A DNA stretch of 64,000 nucleotides from positions 62,001 to 126,000 of the forward strand of contig NZ_VOUA01000006.1 in assembly GCF_024372725.1 (NCBI RefSeq), in the 5' to 3' direction. Every line of letters starts with the position of its first letter. Positions within the stretch are counted from its first letter, which is position 1. This document shows positions 1-8,591 of this stretch, one piece after another. The notes below the pieces were generated by a model. It had not been told where the DNA came from and made no database searches. It saw nothing but the letters and a program-made list of their open reading frames with translations. Position numbers and translations under genes: made by a program. The DNA is from Methanosarcina sp. KYL-1 (lineage in GTDB: Archaea > Halobacteriota > Methanosarcinia > Methanosarcinales > Methanosarcinaceae).

Positions 1-312
1 GGACTGAATTTCCGGGACCACTCCGTTTTTGGGGGCCAGCTCCATAAGGGTGAATTTCTTGTCTCCCACAGCCTGGACAAGGGGCTTTTTCTGGTGTATC
101 GACTTGACATCAACGGACTTCCCGTAAGGAAGGTAATCGAGCACCCATACGTATTCCTCTCTGTCCTGAGGACTCTCCGAGGCTTTTCCGGATGAGCGCG
201 GGGCTCGTTCTGATTGCGGTCTGCCTGTCGGACGTCTGACAGAAGGAGTTTTTTCAGCAGCATATCTGCTGCCAGTTTGCGGTCTACCGGATTGTAACTT
301 ATCTTCTTTCAT
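1..312 (-). CDS. DUF655 family protein, 3' end cut by window edge
   Basis: The first 104 codons of a protein that continues past position 1. An N-terminal tail of about 50 residues rich in Arg, Ser, Pro and Gln precedes the recognisable domain start EEYVWVLDYLPYG, typical of the archaeal DUF655 family (predicted nucleic-acid-binding, OB-fold/HhH type). The ATG at 312 is preceded by a GGGTG Shine-Dalgarno sequence and, about 25 bases further up, an AT-rich TATA-like stretch, so it may have its own promoter. DUF655 follows rpl21e and rpoF in many archaeal genomes, which matches the order here. The exact biochemical role is not established. Confidence 0.85.
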   Translation of the reverse strand, partial: MKEDKLQSGRPQTGSRYAAEKTPSVRRPTGRPQSERAPRSSGKASESPQDREEYVWVLDYLPYGKSVDVKSIHQKKPLVQAVGDKKFTLMELAPKNGVVPEIQS

Positions 313-757
313 CAGCACCCATCCTATCAATAAATATGAAACCCCATAGAGATGTTTTATGAATTTAAGGGATACCCTACTCGGGACGCCCTGCTCAACC
401 AGACCTTCCCTTCAAGATCTTCCCTTCAGGTCCGGGACCTATCCCCGATTACCAGGCCTATTTGATTACCCCGGATGTTTCATTCCTGACGCTATCGGAA
501 CCTGCCTGGATTTACGGATATTCCCTTATCCATTCCCTATCCGGGGTTTTTCCTTCCCTTTCGAATTTCCAAAGGTCAGGATACTCCCTGAAACTTTAAT
601 ATTTTCCTGAGTCTCAGGAACTGCCCTCATGAATAACAAGATAGAAACTGATATATAGCTTATTCCATTGCATCTTACAAAAACTGAGTTATAGCTTTAT
701 TCTACAGCTTTATTCCACTGCCTTTTCCAAAACAGAGCTATAACTTATTTTTGCACT
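313..757. other. Intergenic region, no gene seen
   Basis: A 445-base gap between rpoF and the DUF655 gene. A plus-strand open frame at 359-610 is Pro/Phe-rich, lacks a convincing ribosome binding site and resembles no family. The part at 655-765 is an imperfect repeat of a unit containing TTATTCCA(C/T)TGC and AAAACNGAG-TTATA. I see no RNA gene. Confidence 0.6.
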
Positions 758-1111
758 TTATTCCATTGCCTCGGCGACATACTCGAGGATCTGGTCCATT
801 TCTTCATTTTCCAGGGTGTACTTTTCTTTTGCATAAATTGCCCTGAGTTCGTCCCGGGACTGGGGCAGGATATCCGCAATCCGGATTGCAATCTGGGGCT
901 TCATTTTCTCAAGTTCGAGCAGCTTGTTGATCAGTTCCCTGGCCTTCTCTCCGCTGACTTTGGCAAACAGTTCCGCGTGGTGCAGGGCTTTTCGGAACTC
1001 ATATGCCACTTCCATATCTCTTTCTCTGCGCTCTTCAGCGATCCTGGTCAGTATTTCCTTGACTTCAGCCAACGTCAATAACTCTTCGTTCAGGACTTCC
1101 TTAACTATCAT
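758..1111 (-). CDS. rpoF: DNA-directed RNA polymerase subunit F (Rpb4 homologue)
   Basis: A 117-residue protein of normal length for archaeal RpoF/Rpb4, the subunit that pairs with RpoE/Rpb7 to form the RNA polymerase stalk. The N-terminal motif VLNEELLTLAEVKEIL and the C-terminal HRDC-like helices (KPQIAIRIADILPQSRDELRAIY) are diagnostic. The ATG at 1111 follows a weak Shine-Dalgarno sequence. It lies between rpl21e and the DUF655 gene on the same strand, as in many euryarchaea, but here 567 bases separate it from rpl21e, so a separate promoter is likely. A TATA-like element lies at about 1389-1400 on the minus strand. Confidence 0.95.
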   Translation of the reverse strand: MIVKEVLNEELLTLAEVKEILTRIAEERRERDMEVAYEFRKALHHAELFAKVSGEKARELINKLLELEKMKPQIAIRIADILPQSRDELRAIYAKEKYTLENEEMDQILEYVAEAME

Positions 1112-1678
1112 TGGAATACACTCTTTTGGAATTAAAAATTTTCAGGTAGCTACCGTTAGTACAGAGCAATCCACCCGGTCCTTTGCTTCAATATCCCTTT
1201 CGATCTTTTTGCCTTCAATTCTTCCTGGCTGCCAGGTTTTCTGCCAATTTCTCCTCAGGTCAGCGGGTTCCCGGATTCAAGAGCCTCATCCCGACCCCTT
1301 GCTCTGCACAAACCTGTCTTTCGTCCATAAGCCAGGCTTATCCCGAATAAGGTTATCCAGAGATAACTCTGCTATATGTTCCGCAAACGATATATAATTA
1401 TAGATGTTCCCGTGCCGGAATGAGCGATCAAGTTTTCAAAAGCAGTTTTGGCAAATCCCTCTCTTAACTCCCCGTGTTAGCCCTGAAGTTTTTTCAAGGG
1501 ACCTGGGTTATTTAAGCATAACCTTGATTCTTATATCTACATTATATGGCAAGTTCCTCAGGCACGCTTACCTGAACTCTCCAGTAAGAATCCGGACTTC
1601 CGGAAAATGGGTGCAGGCGGATATTTCCGGGGATAAAAGCGAGTTAGGTTGTATGAACCTAACTGCCTGCAAAGGAAA
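1112..1678. other. Long intergenic gap between rpl21e and rpoF
   Basis: These 567 bases separate two genes that are normally adjacent and cotranscribed. No open frame on either strand looks like a protein family, and no tRNA-like cloverleaf is visible. The gap holds a hairpin just after rpl21e (1642-1664) and AT-rich TATA-like elements near 1390 and 1535. Confidence 0.55.
1642..1664 (-). terminator. Hairpin after rpl21e, probable terminator
   Basis: A perfect 9-bp stem (AGTTAGGTT/AACCTAACT) with a 5-base loop starts 15 bases past the rpl21e stop codon. On the minus strand it is followed by CGCTTTTATC. It could end the pus10-rpl21e transcript and would explain why rpoF needs a separate promoter. 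Confidence 0.5.
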
Positions 1679-2002
<324 letters not shown>

Positions 2003-2121
2003 TTAAATATTTTCTCTCTAATAATTCTTTTTAATGATTGAGTGTTGATTCTCTGATAAGACGTATTCTCTCTAATAAGATGTATTGTATTTAAACAAGA
2101 CGTTCGGCCAGCTAATCTATT

Positions 2122-3417
2122 TCAGATATCTACGTTGACCACGTCAAGTTCTTCTACCAGTGCAGGGACTCCTAATAGCCCTGTAAGGCTCGGGTTTGTC
2201 CTGCCCTCGTCTCCGGAAACCAGCTCCTTCACATAGAGCCCGCCTTCGCAGTGTACAGTGATTATGGCATATCCGGCTTCGGCAAGTTCCACAAGTTCCG
2301 TGTCATGCACGTATCTCTTCCGGACCAGGTCGGCCCGCCTGTGCACCACACGCCTGGGGGTTTGCTGGGATATCTCTGCGCCACTCAAAGTTTCAAGGCA
2401 GGATATAAGCTTTTCCTCTGAAACAGGCTCCTTAAATGTAACTTTAAGCTTATAAGTTTTATCCGCCTTCGAGCTTTTCAGGGTCTCTACCATACCCTTT
2501 GCAACGAAGCGCAGGTCCCTTACCTCGACTTTCCCGGAAGCTTTCTCGTTGATCTCCTGCATGAGTTTTTCAAGATCAGCAGAGCGTTTTTTCGGGAATT
2601 TTGCTTCTACTACAAAGGGCCTTCCGCTTCCAACCATAAGGGCATCGATGTCTTCCCTGCCCGAACCATGGAAAGCAGTGTCACCTGCCTCGAACGCCTC
2701 TACAACAGGCTCTTTTATAAGCTCGTCCACGGATTCGGGGTACTGCTTGCCTGTGAAGTTACAGCTTTCGCAGCCCCTCCCGCGGCACTTCCGGCAGGGC
2801 CAGCGGGTCTGGGGGATGCCCCTTACCAGCTTGCGGTAGCGCCCGTAGACGTAGACCGAGCGGACCTGGAGTTCCATCGTGCTTTTCGCAAGGTCAAGGG
2901 TGATAACGATGTCCGGGTTTTCGAAATCCACATCCTTTTCAACCTTTTCTGCGACAAGTTTTCCGACTTCCCGGTTAAGTTCGGTCTTCAGCTGCTCGGC
3001 ATAGGCAGTCCCTGCCTCAGCCCAGAGGATCTCTTCGTTTTCGCTCAGAAGCCCGCTCATCTTCGTGCCCACAAGGAAGGTAGAATACTCAAGCCCTTTA
3101 AGCTGCCGGGCCGCTTCTTCAGCCAATCCGTCCAGCTTTTTGAACTGGTCAAGGCAGACCCAGCACTGCTCGTCCTCCCCTCCGATCCCGAGCACCTTTC
3201 GGGCATAGGCGCTGCAGGGGGCAAGTTCTTTTAAGAGGGAGTCGTCCTTTTCACTTTTGTAGATGCGGTCCCCTTCCAGGGCAAGGGCAAGCTTCAGGGC
3301 CTGTCCCCGTTCCCTGTTGCTCAGGCCTGTGGACAGTTTTGCAAACTGCCGGCCGAGGCAATGGTCGCAGACCGGGCCTTCCTGAAGTATCTTTTTTGAA
3401 AGTTCAAGTACATCCAT
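2122..3417 (-). CDS. pus10: tRNA pseudouridine(54/55) synthase Pus10
   Basis: A 431-residue archaeal Pus10, the stand-alone enzyme that converts U54 and U55 of the tRNA T-loop to pseudouridine. The N-terminal half has the zinc-binding pairs C17-x2-C20 and C85-x2-C88 and a THUMP-like region. The catalytic domain carries GSGREDIDALMVGSGRPF (about 251-268), whose Asp residues 256/258 include the catalytic Asp. A Cys-rich segment at 208-219 (CRKCRGRGCESC) looks like a small zinc knuckle. It starts with ATG at 3417. The upstream gene on the same strand is trmY, which methylates the pseudouridine made at position 54, so the two form a pathway pair. Confidence 0.95.
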   Translation of the reverse strand: MDVLELSKKILQEGPVCDHCLGRQFAKLSTGLSNRERGQALKLALALEGDRIYKSEKDDSLLKELAPCSAYARKVLGIGGEDEQCWVCLDQFKKLDGLAEEAARQLKGLEYSTFLVGTKMSGLLSENEEILWAEAGTAYAEQLKTELNREVGKLVAEKVEKDVDFENPDIVITLDLAKSTMELQVRSVYVYGRYRKLVRGIPQTRWPCRKCRGRGCESCNFTGKQYPESVDELIKEPVVEAFEAGDTAFHGSGREDIDALMVGSGRPFVVEAKFPKKRSADLEKLMQEINEKASGKVEVRDLRFVAKGMVETLKSSKADKTYKLKVTFKEPVSEEKLISCLETLSGAEISQQTPRRVVHRRADLVRKRYVHDTELVELAEAGYAIITVHCEGGLYVKELVSGDEGRTNPSLTGLLGVPALVEELDVVNVDI

Positions 3418-3506
3418 TTGCTTTCACATTCTGTAAGCTCGTTGTTCGGGAAATAGACCTGAGGGATGAATGGTGAGTGATAAAGGGTAAATCCCCAATT
3501 GTCTAA

Positions 3507-3602
3507 GGTTTCTATCCTGATAGATTTCTATCCTGATAGGTTTCTATCCTGATAGATTTCTATCCTGATAGGTTTCTATCCTATAGGTTTCTATCCTGAT
3601 AG
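3507..3602. repeat. 17-bp tandem repeat, about 6 copies
   Basis: The unit TTTCTATCCTGATAG(A/G)(T/G) is repeated head to tail between trmY and pus10; the fifth unit has lost a few bases. Unit length and AT-rich character match several other intergenic arrays in this window. Confidence 0.9.
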
Positions 3603-3668
3603 AGGGAAATGGAATATAACTTTTTGGATTAAACTGCAGCTGGAGTCGGCAGTCTGCCGAAACCGGCC

Positions 3669-4310
3669 TCAGTCCTCAACGGAAGGCGTGCCTGCCTCAG
3701 CTTCTAAGCCCTCTCCTGCTTCAGCCTCAACCCGGTCCAGCTCGTTGTGGATAAGGGTTATGCAGTGGTTGGAATGCAGGGAAATTGGGCCCACGGAGAT
3801 GATTTCCGCCCCTGCCTCCAGAAGCTCTTTTTCCTCTTCTTCGGTAACGCCTGTGTGGTCGCCCAGGATGAAGACCGGGTCTTTTATTTCCCTGGCAATT
3901 TCCCTTATGTCTTTTCCGTCTTCCCGGAGGTAAAGGAGAGTACGCCCTTCAAACTGTTTCAGGAGGGTCTTTAAGTCTCCCCTGCGGACCCAGACTCCCG
4001 GAGTGGACCGGATGTCTTTTTCGCCCGCCTCTTTCTGGAGGGCTTTCTGGATTAACGACCCGCTGCTCCTCTCATCGGGGTTCAGGTACCTGAGGTACAT
4101 GCCCTCAAACCGCACTATTTTCGCCGGGTCCGGCTCGCCGAGTAAAAGCAGGTGCACATTCACATCCCTGCGCATCCCGAAAGACAGAAAAAGGGAGGCA
4201 CTCACGCAGCGGCAGAGGATGTCCATTCTTCCCGCAGAACCTGGAAGGTCGTTTAAGGAAAAATCGCCGCTCGTCATTGCCTTATGCCCTATGATAACGA
4301 TATCGCGCAT
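3669..4310 (-). CDS. trmY: tRNA (pseudouridine(54)-N1)-methyltransferase TrmY
   Basis: A 213-residue SPOUT-class methyltransferase that uses S-adenosylmethionine to make N1-methylpseudouridine at tRNA position 54. The N-terminus (MRDIVIIGHKA), the glycine-containing strand FILGDHTGVTEEE and the C-terminal knot segment ISVGPISLHSNHCITLIHNELDR are family signatures. The last 15 or so residues are an acidic, low-complexity tail. It is followed after a repeat array by pus10, which makes its substrate. Confidence 0.95.
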   Translation of the reverse strand: MRDIVIIGHKAMTSGDFSLNDLPGSAGRMDILCRCVSASLFLSFGMRRDVNVHLLLLGEPDPAKIVRFEGMYLRYLNPDERSSGSLIQKALQKEAGEKDIRSTPGVWVRRGDLKTLLKQFEGRTLLYLREDGKDIREIAREIKDPVFILGDHTGVTEEEEKELLEAGAEIISVGPISLHSNHCITLIHNELDRVEAEAGEGLEAEAGTPSVED

Positions 4311-4397
4311 GGGACTCTATAATTACGTAAGGGATATAAAACATGTGTGCATGTTCACAGGCATCCACATATTATAAAATACACAAGAGATTACAGG

Positions 4398-4560
4398 CAA
4401 CGATCACAGGTTATTAACTAAAGGTAATTACATTACAGCTTAACATAAAGGTAATTAAATTACGGCTTAAACTAAAAGCAGTAATATTACAGCTTAAACT
4501 AAAAGCAGTTAAATTACATCTAAACCAGGTGCATTAGAATTGCATCTAAACTAAAAACAA
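4398..4560. repeat. Degenerate tandem repeat upstream of phosphoesterase
   Basis: Four to five diverged units of about 28-32 bases built around (A/G)TAATTA(C/A)ATTACAGCTTAA(A)CTAAA. The array fills most of the divergent intergenic region between trmY and the phosphoesterase gene at 4585. Confidence 0.7.
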
Positions 4561-4584
4561 TCGAGATCATAAGGACTGATTCGG

Positions 4585-5244
4585 ATGAAGATACTCGCCA
4601 TTTCCGACCCCCACGGGGATTACTCGAAAATAAAGAAGATTATGGAAAGAGCCGGAGACTTCGACCTTGCAGTGGTAGTCGGCGACCTGACCCATTTCGG
4701 GCCTGACGAAAAGGTCGAGGAACTTATGGAAATGTTTGATAAACCCGTGCTGGCAATTCCCGGCAACTGTGACCAGAAAAGCATCCTGAAGGCCCTTGAC
4801 GCTTCAAAAGCCACCAACCTTCACGGGAAAGCCGAGCAGATCGGAAAAATCCGTTTCATAGGACTGGGCGGCTCAAATCCCACTCCTTTCAACACACCTT
4901 TCGAGATTCCGGAAGAGGAGATTGAGGGCGCCCTGGAAGGAATGGTCTGCTCTGCCGAAAATGAAGGGGAATGCGGGACCATAGTGCTTCTTACCCACGC
5001 TCCTCCCCACGGTGCAAGGGACGAACTTCCTTTCGGGCATGTGGGCAGCACTGCCATCCAGAAGTTTCTGGACAGGGTGGACCTGATCGTTTGCGGGCAC
5101 ATCCACGAAGCCAGGGGCATGGAGAAAGTCGGAAAGACCACTGTCGTGAACCCCGGTGAAGCCTGTAAAGGGTCCTGCGCCCTGATCACAATCGAAGAAT
5201 CTGAAGACGGAAAACCAATAGAAGTCGAACTTGTGGAGGTCTGA
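4585..5244 (+). CDS. Calcineurin-like metallophosphoesterase
   Basis: A 219-residue single-domain metallophosphoesterase. The two-metal active site is complete: DPHGDY (Asp7, His9), GDLTHFG, GNCD, THAPPHG and CGHIHEA, in canonical order and spacing. Such enzymes (YfcE/MJ0936-like) hydrolyse phosphodiesters or nucleotides; the substrate cannot be read from sequence. It has no signal peptide, so it is cytoplasmic. The ATG at 4585 is preceded by AAGGACTGATTCGG, with AAGGA as a possible ribosome binding site. Confidence 0.9.
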   Translation: MKILAISDPHGDYSKIKKIMERAGDFDLAVVVGDLTHFGPDEKVEELMEMFDKPVLAIPGNCDQKSILKALDASKATNLHGKAEQIGKIRFIGLGGSNPTPFNTPFEIPEEEIEGALEGMVCSAENEGECGTIVLLTHAPPHGARDELPFGHVGSTAIQKFLDRVDLIVCGHIHEARGMEKVGKTTVVNPGEACKGSCALITIEESEDGKPIEVELVEV

Positions 5245-5296
5245 ACCCTCCAACTAACTTTTTTTCACATCCAAACCATCTTACCTGGTTTCATCC

Positions 5297-5385
5297 TTCT
5301 ACATTGTTCCACCTTTCTAAATTGTTCCACCTTTCTAAATTGTTCCACCCTTCTACATTGTTCCACCCTTCTACATTGTTCCAGA
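5297..5385. repeat. 18-bp tandem repeat, 5 copies
   Basis: The unit TTCTA(C/A)ATTGTTCCACC(C/T) is repeated about five times directly after the phosphoesterase gene. The copies differ by single substitutions. Confidence 0.9.
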
Positions 5386-5484
5386 CCTTTTTATCCGGTT
5401 TTGCCTGAACGGAATACTTAAAATAAATTAAAACCGAATTCTACACATTGAATTTTTAAATGCAGAAAGCTCTGAGGTTGAGTT

Positions 5485-6774
5485 ACGGACGTAATCCAGG
5501 AATTCGGTTTTGACCCTGTATTCCTTGATTTCCTGAAAAAGCTGGGCATCGCCTTTCTGATAGGGATCCTGGTCGGGATAGAAAGGGAGCACAGGAGCCA
5601 GGAACATGACATCTTTGCAGGCGTAAGGACCTACAGCATAACCTGCATCACAGGGATGGTAACAGCCCTGCTGGCAGCCTCCACGGGGTCCGGGATAGTG
5701 TACGTAGCCGCGCTCTTCTTTGCGGCGGTCTGTTCTATCATCACCTACGCCAAGATCTTTCTCTTCAAGCGGATAGGGGTAACCAGCCCGATTACCCTCT
5801 TTTTTATTTTCATAATGGGGGTCCTTGTGGGGTATGATTACGGCCTGTTTGCAATCGTCTCTTCTATTGTTGTGACCTTCCTGCTGATCCAGAAAAAAAC
5901 CCTCCATGAGTTTGCGGGAAGCCTGAACAGGGAAGAGCTTTTCAATGCCATGCAGTTCCTGGCCGTGGCCTTCATCCTCTATCCCGTGATGCCCGGGAAA
6001 AAGTTTTTCGGGCTTGTCAACCTCAAGTCCGCAATCCTCATTGTTGTTCTGGTTTCCCTTATCAGTTTCCTGAGTTACGTGCTCCTGAAAAGGTACGGGA
6101 CAAAACGCGGGCTCTCTTATTCAGGCTTTTTAGGCGGGTTTGTGAACAGCGAGGCCACCACGGGAGCCCTTGCCGGGATATCAAAGAAATCCCCTGAAAT
6201 GGCAGACCCGGTCCTGATCGGGATTTTGCTCTGCAACACTTCGATGCTGGTCAGGAACCTTGTGGTGGCATTGATAGTTGACCCGAGCGGAAAGACGACC
6301 CTTTTGATGCTCCCACCGCAGATTGTTATCATCCTGCTCTCCGGAATTATCGTGCTCAAGCGCAACAGGAGACTCTGTGCTATCGGGAAAGAGACCCTGG
6401 AAATCCAGTCTCCCTTCTCCCTGGGCCCGGCGTTTAAGTTCGGCACCGCCTTCACCCTCATCCTCATCATAGGAAACGCTGCCTATGACTTTGCAGGCAC
6501 AATCGGGATCTACGCCACCGCCCTCGGGGCCTTCGTAAGCAGTTCGGGGGTCATCGTGTCCGTAACCCTCCTTGCGGTAAACGGAAACATCTCCTACGCA
6601 ACCGCAGCAGAAACGGCCGTGCTCGCAAGCCTCATCAGCACGGTAAACAAGATTCTCCTCTCTAAAATTTCCGGCTCCGCAGAACTTTTCTCCCTGGCAA
6701 AGAACATTTTCGGGCTTATCACCCTCACAGGGGCTGCAGCCCTTTTGTTGTGGAGCCGCATGGGAGGGGTGTGA
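5485..6774 (+). CDS. MgtC/DUF4010 membrane protein with non-canonical start
   Basis: A multi-spanning membrane protein with an N-terminal MgtC-type segment (FLDFLKKLGIAFLIGILVGIEREH) and a C-terminal DUF4010 domain with many hydrophobic helices (GGFVNSEATTGALAG). Its function is unknown, though MgtC relatives are linked to magnesium or acid stress. The first ATG in frame (5656) would remove the conserved GIERE segment. The frame is open back to a TGA at 5479 and contains no ATG, GTG or TTG before 5656. An ACG at 5485 has a GAGGT Shine-Dalgarno sequence (5474-5478) with a 6-base spacer and is where the family N-terminus should lie. From there the protein is 429 residues. I place the start at this ACG with moderate confidence. 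Confidence 0.75.
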   Translation, partial: TDVIQEFGFDPVFLDFLKKLGIAFLIGILVGIEREHRSQEHDIFAGVRTYSITCITGMVTALLAASTGSGIVYVAALFFAAVCSIITYAKIFLFKRIGVTSPITLFFIFIMGVLVGYDYGLFAIVSSIVVTFLLIQKKTLHEFAGSLNREELFNAMQFLAVAFILYPVMPGKKFFGLVNLKSAILIVVLVSLISFLSYVLLKRYGTKRGLSYSGFLGGFVNSEATTGALAGISKKSPEMADPVLIGILLCNTSMLVRNLVVALIVDPSGKTTLLMLPPQIVIILLSGIIVLKRNRRLCAIGKETLEIQSPFSLGPAFKFGTAFTLILIIGNAAYDFAGTIGIYATALGAFVSSSGVIVSVTLLAVNGNISYATAAETAVLASLISTVNKILLSKISGSAELFSLAKNIFGLITLTGAAALLLWSRMGGV

Positions 6775-7127
6775 GGGGCTTTTTGGAATTCACTCTTTTT
6801 TATTATTTTTATATACTTGGCCCGGAATATACATAAATATAAATGAGGGGATAAAATATATTTATATGTACATTGGGCCATAAAATAAGATAACCCTTTG
6901 AAACATAAATCAGCTAATCGGATCAGCTGATCGAATGCGATATTGAATCAACTAATCGGATCGGCTGATTGAATGAGCTAATCTAATGAGATCATTGAAT
7001 CAGCTCATTGAAACACAATTGCTGCAAAAATCCGGAAACGAAAAATTGATGCAGCAAAATACCCGAAAATAATGTGACTTAGATATGAATTTCAGGATTG
7101 TATGTGCATAATCCCGGAATTTCTTAA
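6775..7127. other. Intergenic region with degenerate repeats, no gene seen
   Basis: An AT-rich gap after the MgtC-like gene. The part at 6905-7015 is built from diverged units of the type (A/G)ATCAGCTNAT(C/T)GAAT. There are TATA-like stretches near 6805 and 6855. I see no open frame or structural RNA. Confidence 0.6.
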
Positions 7128-7151
7128 TTGTTAAAGTGGGGATGTATTAAG

Positions 7152-7673
7152 ATGAAAACAAAGATCATTGTTCTGCTTCTTGTCTTGAGCGCCGTGCTAC
7201 TCTCGGGGTGTGTGGGAGAAGAACAGCCAGCTCCGGAACCTGAAGAAAACGTAACAGAGGAAGAAACGGTAACGCCTGAAGAAACGGTTACAGAGGAAGA
7301 AACAGTAACAGAGGAAGAAACGGAAATACCGGAAGAAACTGTAACAGAGGAAGAAACGGAAACACCTGAAGAAAACGTAACAGAGGAAGAAGCGGAGACT
7401 CCCGCTCCTATACGGACAACTCCCTATACAATAAGGCTGGAAAACTACAGGGCAACGCCTTCAAGCCTTGATATCAAACAGGGAGAAATCGTTGCCTGGA
7501 TAAATTTCCAGGACAGGATATTTACTCTGGTTAGTGAAGAAGGGCTCTTTGAGAACACAAACCTGGTCTACAGGCGCTCCTTTGCCTATACGTTTAACGA
7601 AACCGGCACCTATACTTTCACTGTAATCGGGCAGCCCAAGATGACCGTTACAATTGATGTAACAGAGCCCTGA
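7152..7673 (+). CDS. Lipoprotein with Glu/Thr-rich linker and degenerate cupredoxin domain
   Basis: A 173-residue predicted lipoprotein anchored on the outer face of the cell membrane. The signal peptide ends in a lipobox (VLLSGC). A linker of about 65 residues is made of repeats such as TVTEEE and TPEE, encoded by near-repeats of 15-18 bases. The C-terminal 80 residues have a cupredoxin-like layout (WINFQDRIFTL...FAYTFNETGTYTFTVIGQPKMTVTIDV). However, the His and Cys copper ligands of plastocyanin-like proteins are replaced (Phe where the first His is expected, no Cys-x2-His before the final Met), so copper binding is doubtful. I chose the ATG at 7152 over the upstream TTG at 7128 because it directly precedes the signal peptide. 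Confidence 0.8.
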   Translation: MKTKIIVLLLVLSAVLLSGCVGEEQPAPEPEENVTEEETVTPEETVTEEETVTEEETEIPEETVTEEETETPEENVTEEEAETPAPIRTTPYTIRLENYRATPSSLDIKQGEIVAWINFQDRIFTLVSEEGLFENTNLVYRRSFAYTFNETGTYTFTVIGQPKMTVTIDVTEP

Positions 7674-7802
7674 ACTAAACTTGTTCATAAAATAAATCCT
7701 GAATCCGAAATCACCTGAGTCTAAAAATACTAAGTCTTCCTGCCTGTGATTTCAAAAAGCAGGCAGACGAAGATATATACGAAGGTAGATGCAAAATGCA
7801 GG

Positions 7803-7838
7803 CCGGAAAAGAAAACAGGCCTTTTCCGGAAAATCTTT
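7803..7838 (+). terminator. Terminator-like hairpin after the lipoprotein gene
   Basis: A 9-bp perfect stem (CCGGAAAAG/CTTTTCCGG) with a 9-base loop is followed by AAAATC and a run of seven T. It lies 130 bases past the lipoprotein stop codon. Confidence 0.6.
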
Positions 7839-8032
7839 TTTTATGTCTTATTTGCTGTCTGATTAATCGGGTTCTGAATATTATGAAGAGAACCTGAATA
7901 CCATATAGATACTTCCGTTTTTCCCTTACACGTTTTTAAGTCCGGGCATTATAATGTGCCCCCCCAGCTTTTTTCTGTATAATACTTCCATTAATCCTAA
8001 AGCATTTTTGCAATCCAATTTATATCGGAAAA

Positions 8033-8069
8033 CCCCGCCAGCTTGCCTGGCGGCGCCTCTCCAAAAAAA
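8033..8069 (+). repeat. 37-base dispersed hairpin repeat, copy 1
   Basis: This element is identical over 37 bases to the reverse complement of 33178-33214. It contains a hairpin CGCCAG-CTTGC-CTGGCG followed by GCGCCTCTCC and seven A. Both copies lie in noncoding DNA beside unusual genes. It may be the end of a mobile element or a processing or terminator structure. Confidence 0.85.
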
Positions 8070-8281
8070 CGACGTAGAATCTATTCAAAAAACGACGTAA
8101 GATGACGAATTCCGGTTGTAAGGACCAGAATTCAGGATTTCAGGCCATGATTATTCTTTTTATCGTCCAGACCCTGCATCCCTGTTATTTCTTGATTTCA
8201 TCCCAAATATTTTCACGGAAATGTTATTATTTATAAAGGACTTATATTAAAAAGGAGTGGAAAAAGAAAGTGCAGAGGGGG

Positions 8282-8568
8282 ATGATTAGAACAAATAAAT
8301 TCTCCCTTATTCCGGCCCTGGCTTTAGCATCGGGGCCATTATTCATGTCAGCATTCCTTTCCGGCTATCTTGCTCCTGAAGAGGAAGCGCAGCAAAATGG
8401 AAACCTTGCTGAATACCCGGAAGATACAGATGTTCGTAAGGTGCAGATTTTCGGAAGATACAGGAGTCCCGGAAGAAACACCTCACTTTCGCATTAAATG
8501 AGGGTGGGACCTGTAATTTCCTCCTGGAAAGGTATCCGGAAATGCAGATGACCATCACTATAAAATAA
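8282..8568 (+). pseudogene. Decayed paralogue of the neighbouring cupredoxin-like lipoprotein
   Basis: The open frame 8282-8497 starts with a hydrophobic signal-like segment ending FLSGY, where the intact neighbour at 7152 has LLSGC, so the lipid-attachment Cys is lost. Past about 8440 the protein resemblance moves to the next frame. That frame, open from 8440 to the TAA at 8566-8568, encodes LTFALNEGGTCNFLLE and then PEMQMTITIK, which aligns with FAYTFNETGTYTFTVI and PKMTVTIDV of the neighbour. Most of the linker is also missing. This indicates an internal deletion and a frameshift in a duplicated gene. The frameshift could also be a sequence error, but the lost Cys argues for decay. Confidence 0.65.
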
Positions 8569-8591
8569 GATATCAATGAATAGCATTCCAG

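Larger units (their letters stand above)
7674..8281. other. Intergenic region with hairpin and dispersed repeat
   Basis: About 600 bases without a gene. It contains the terminator-like hairpin at 7803-7829, a 37-base dispersed repeat at 8033-8069, two direct copies of AAAAAACGACGTA at about 8064-8096, and a TATA-like region near 8230. Confidence 0.6.

Noticed and set aside
359-610. 83-codon plus-strand frame between DUF655 and rpoF
   Set aside because: Pro/Phe-rich, no ribosome binding site, no recognisable domain.
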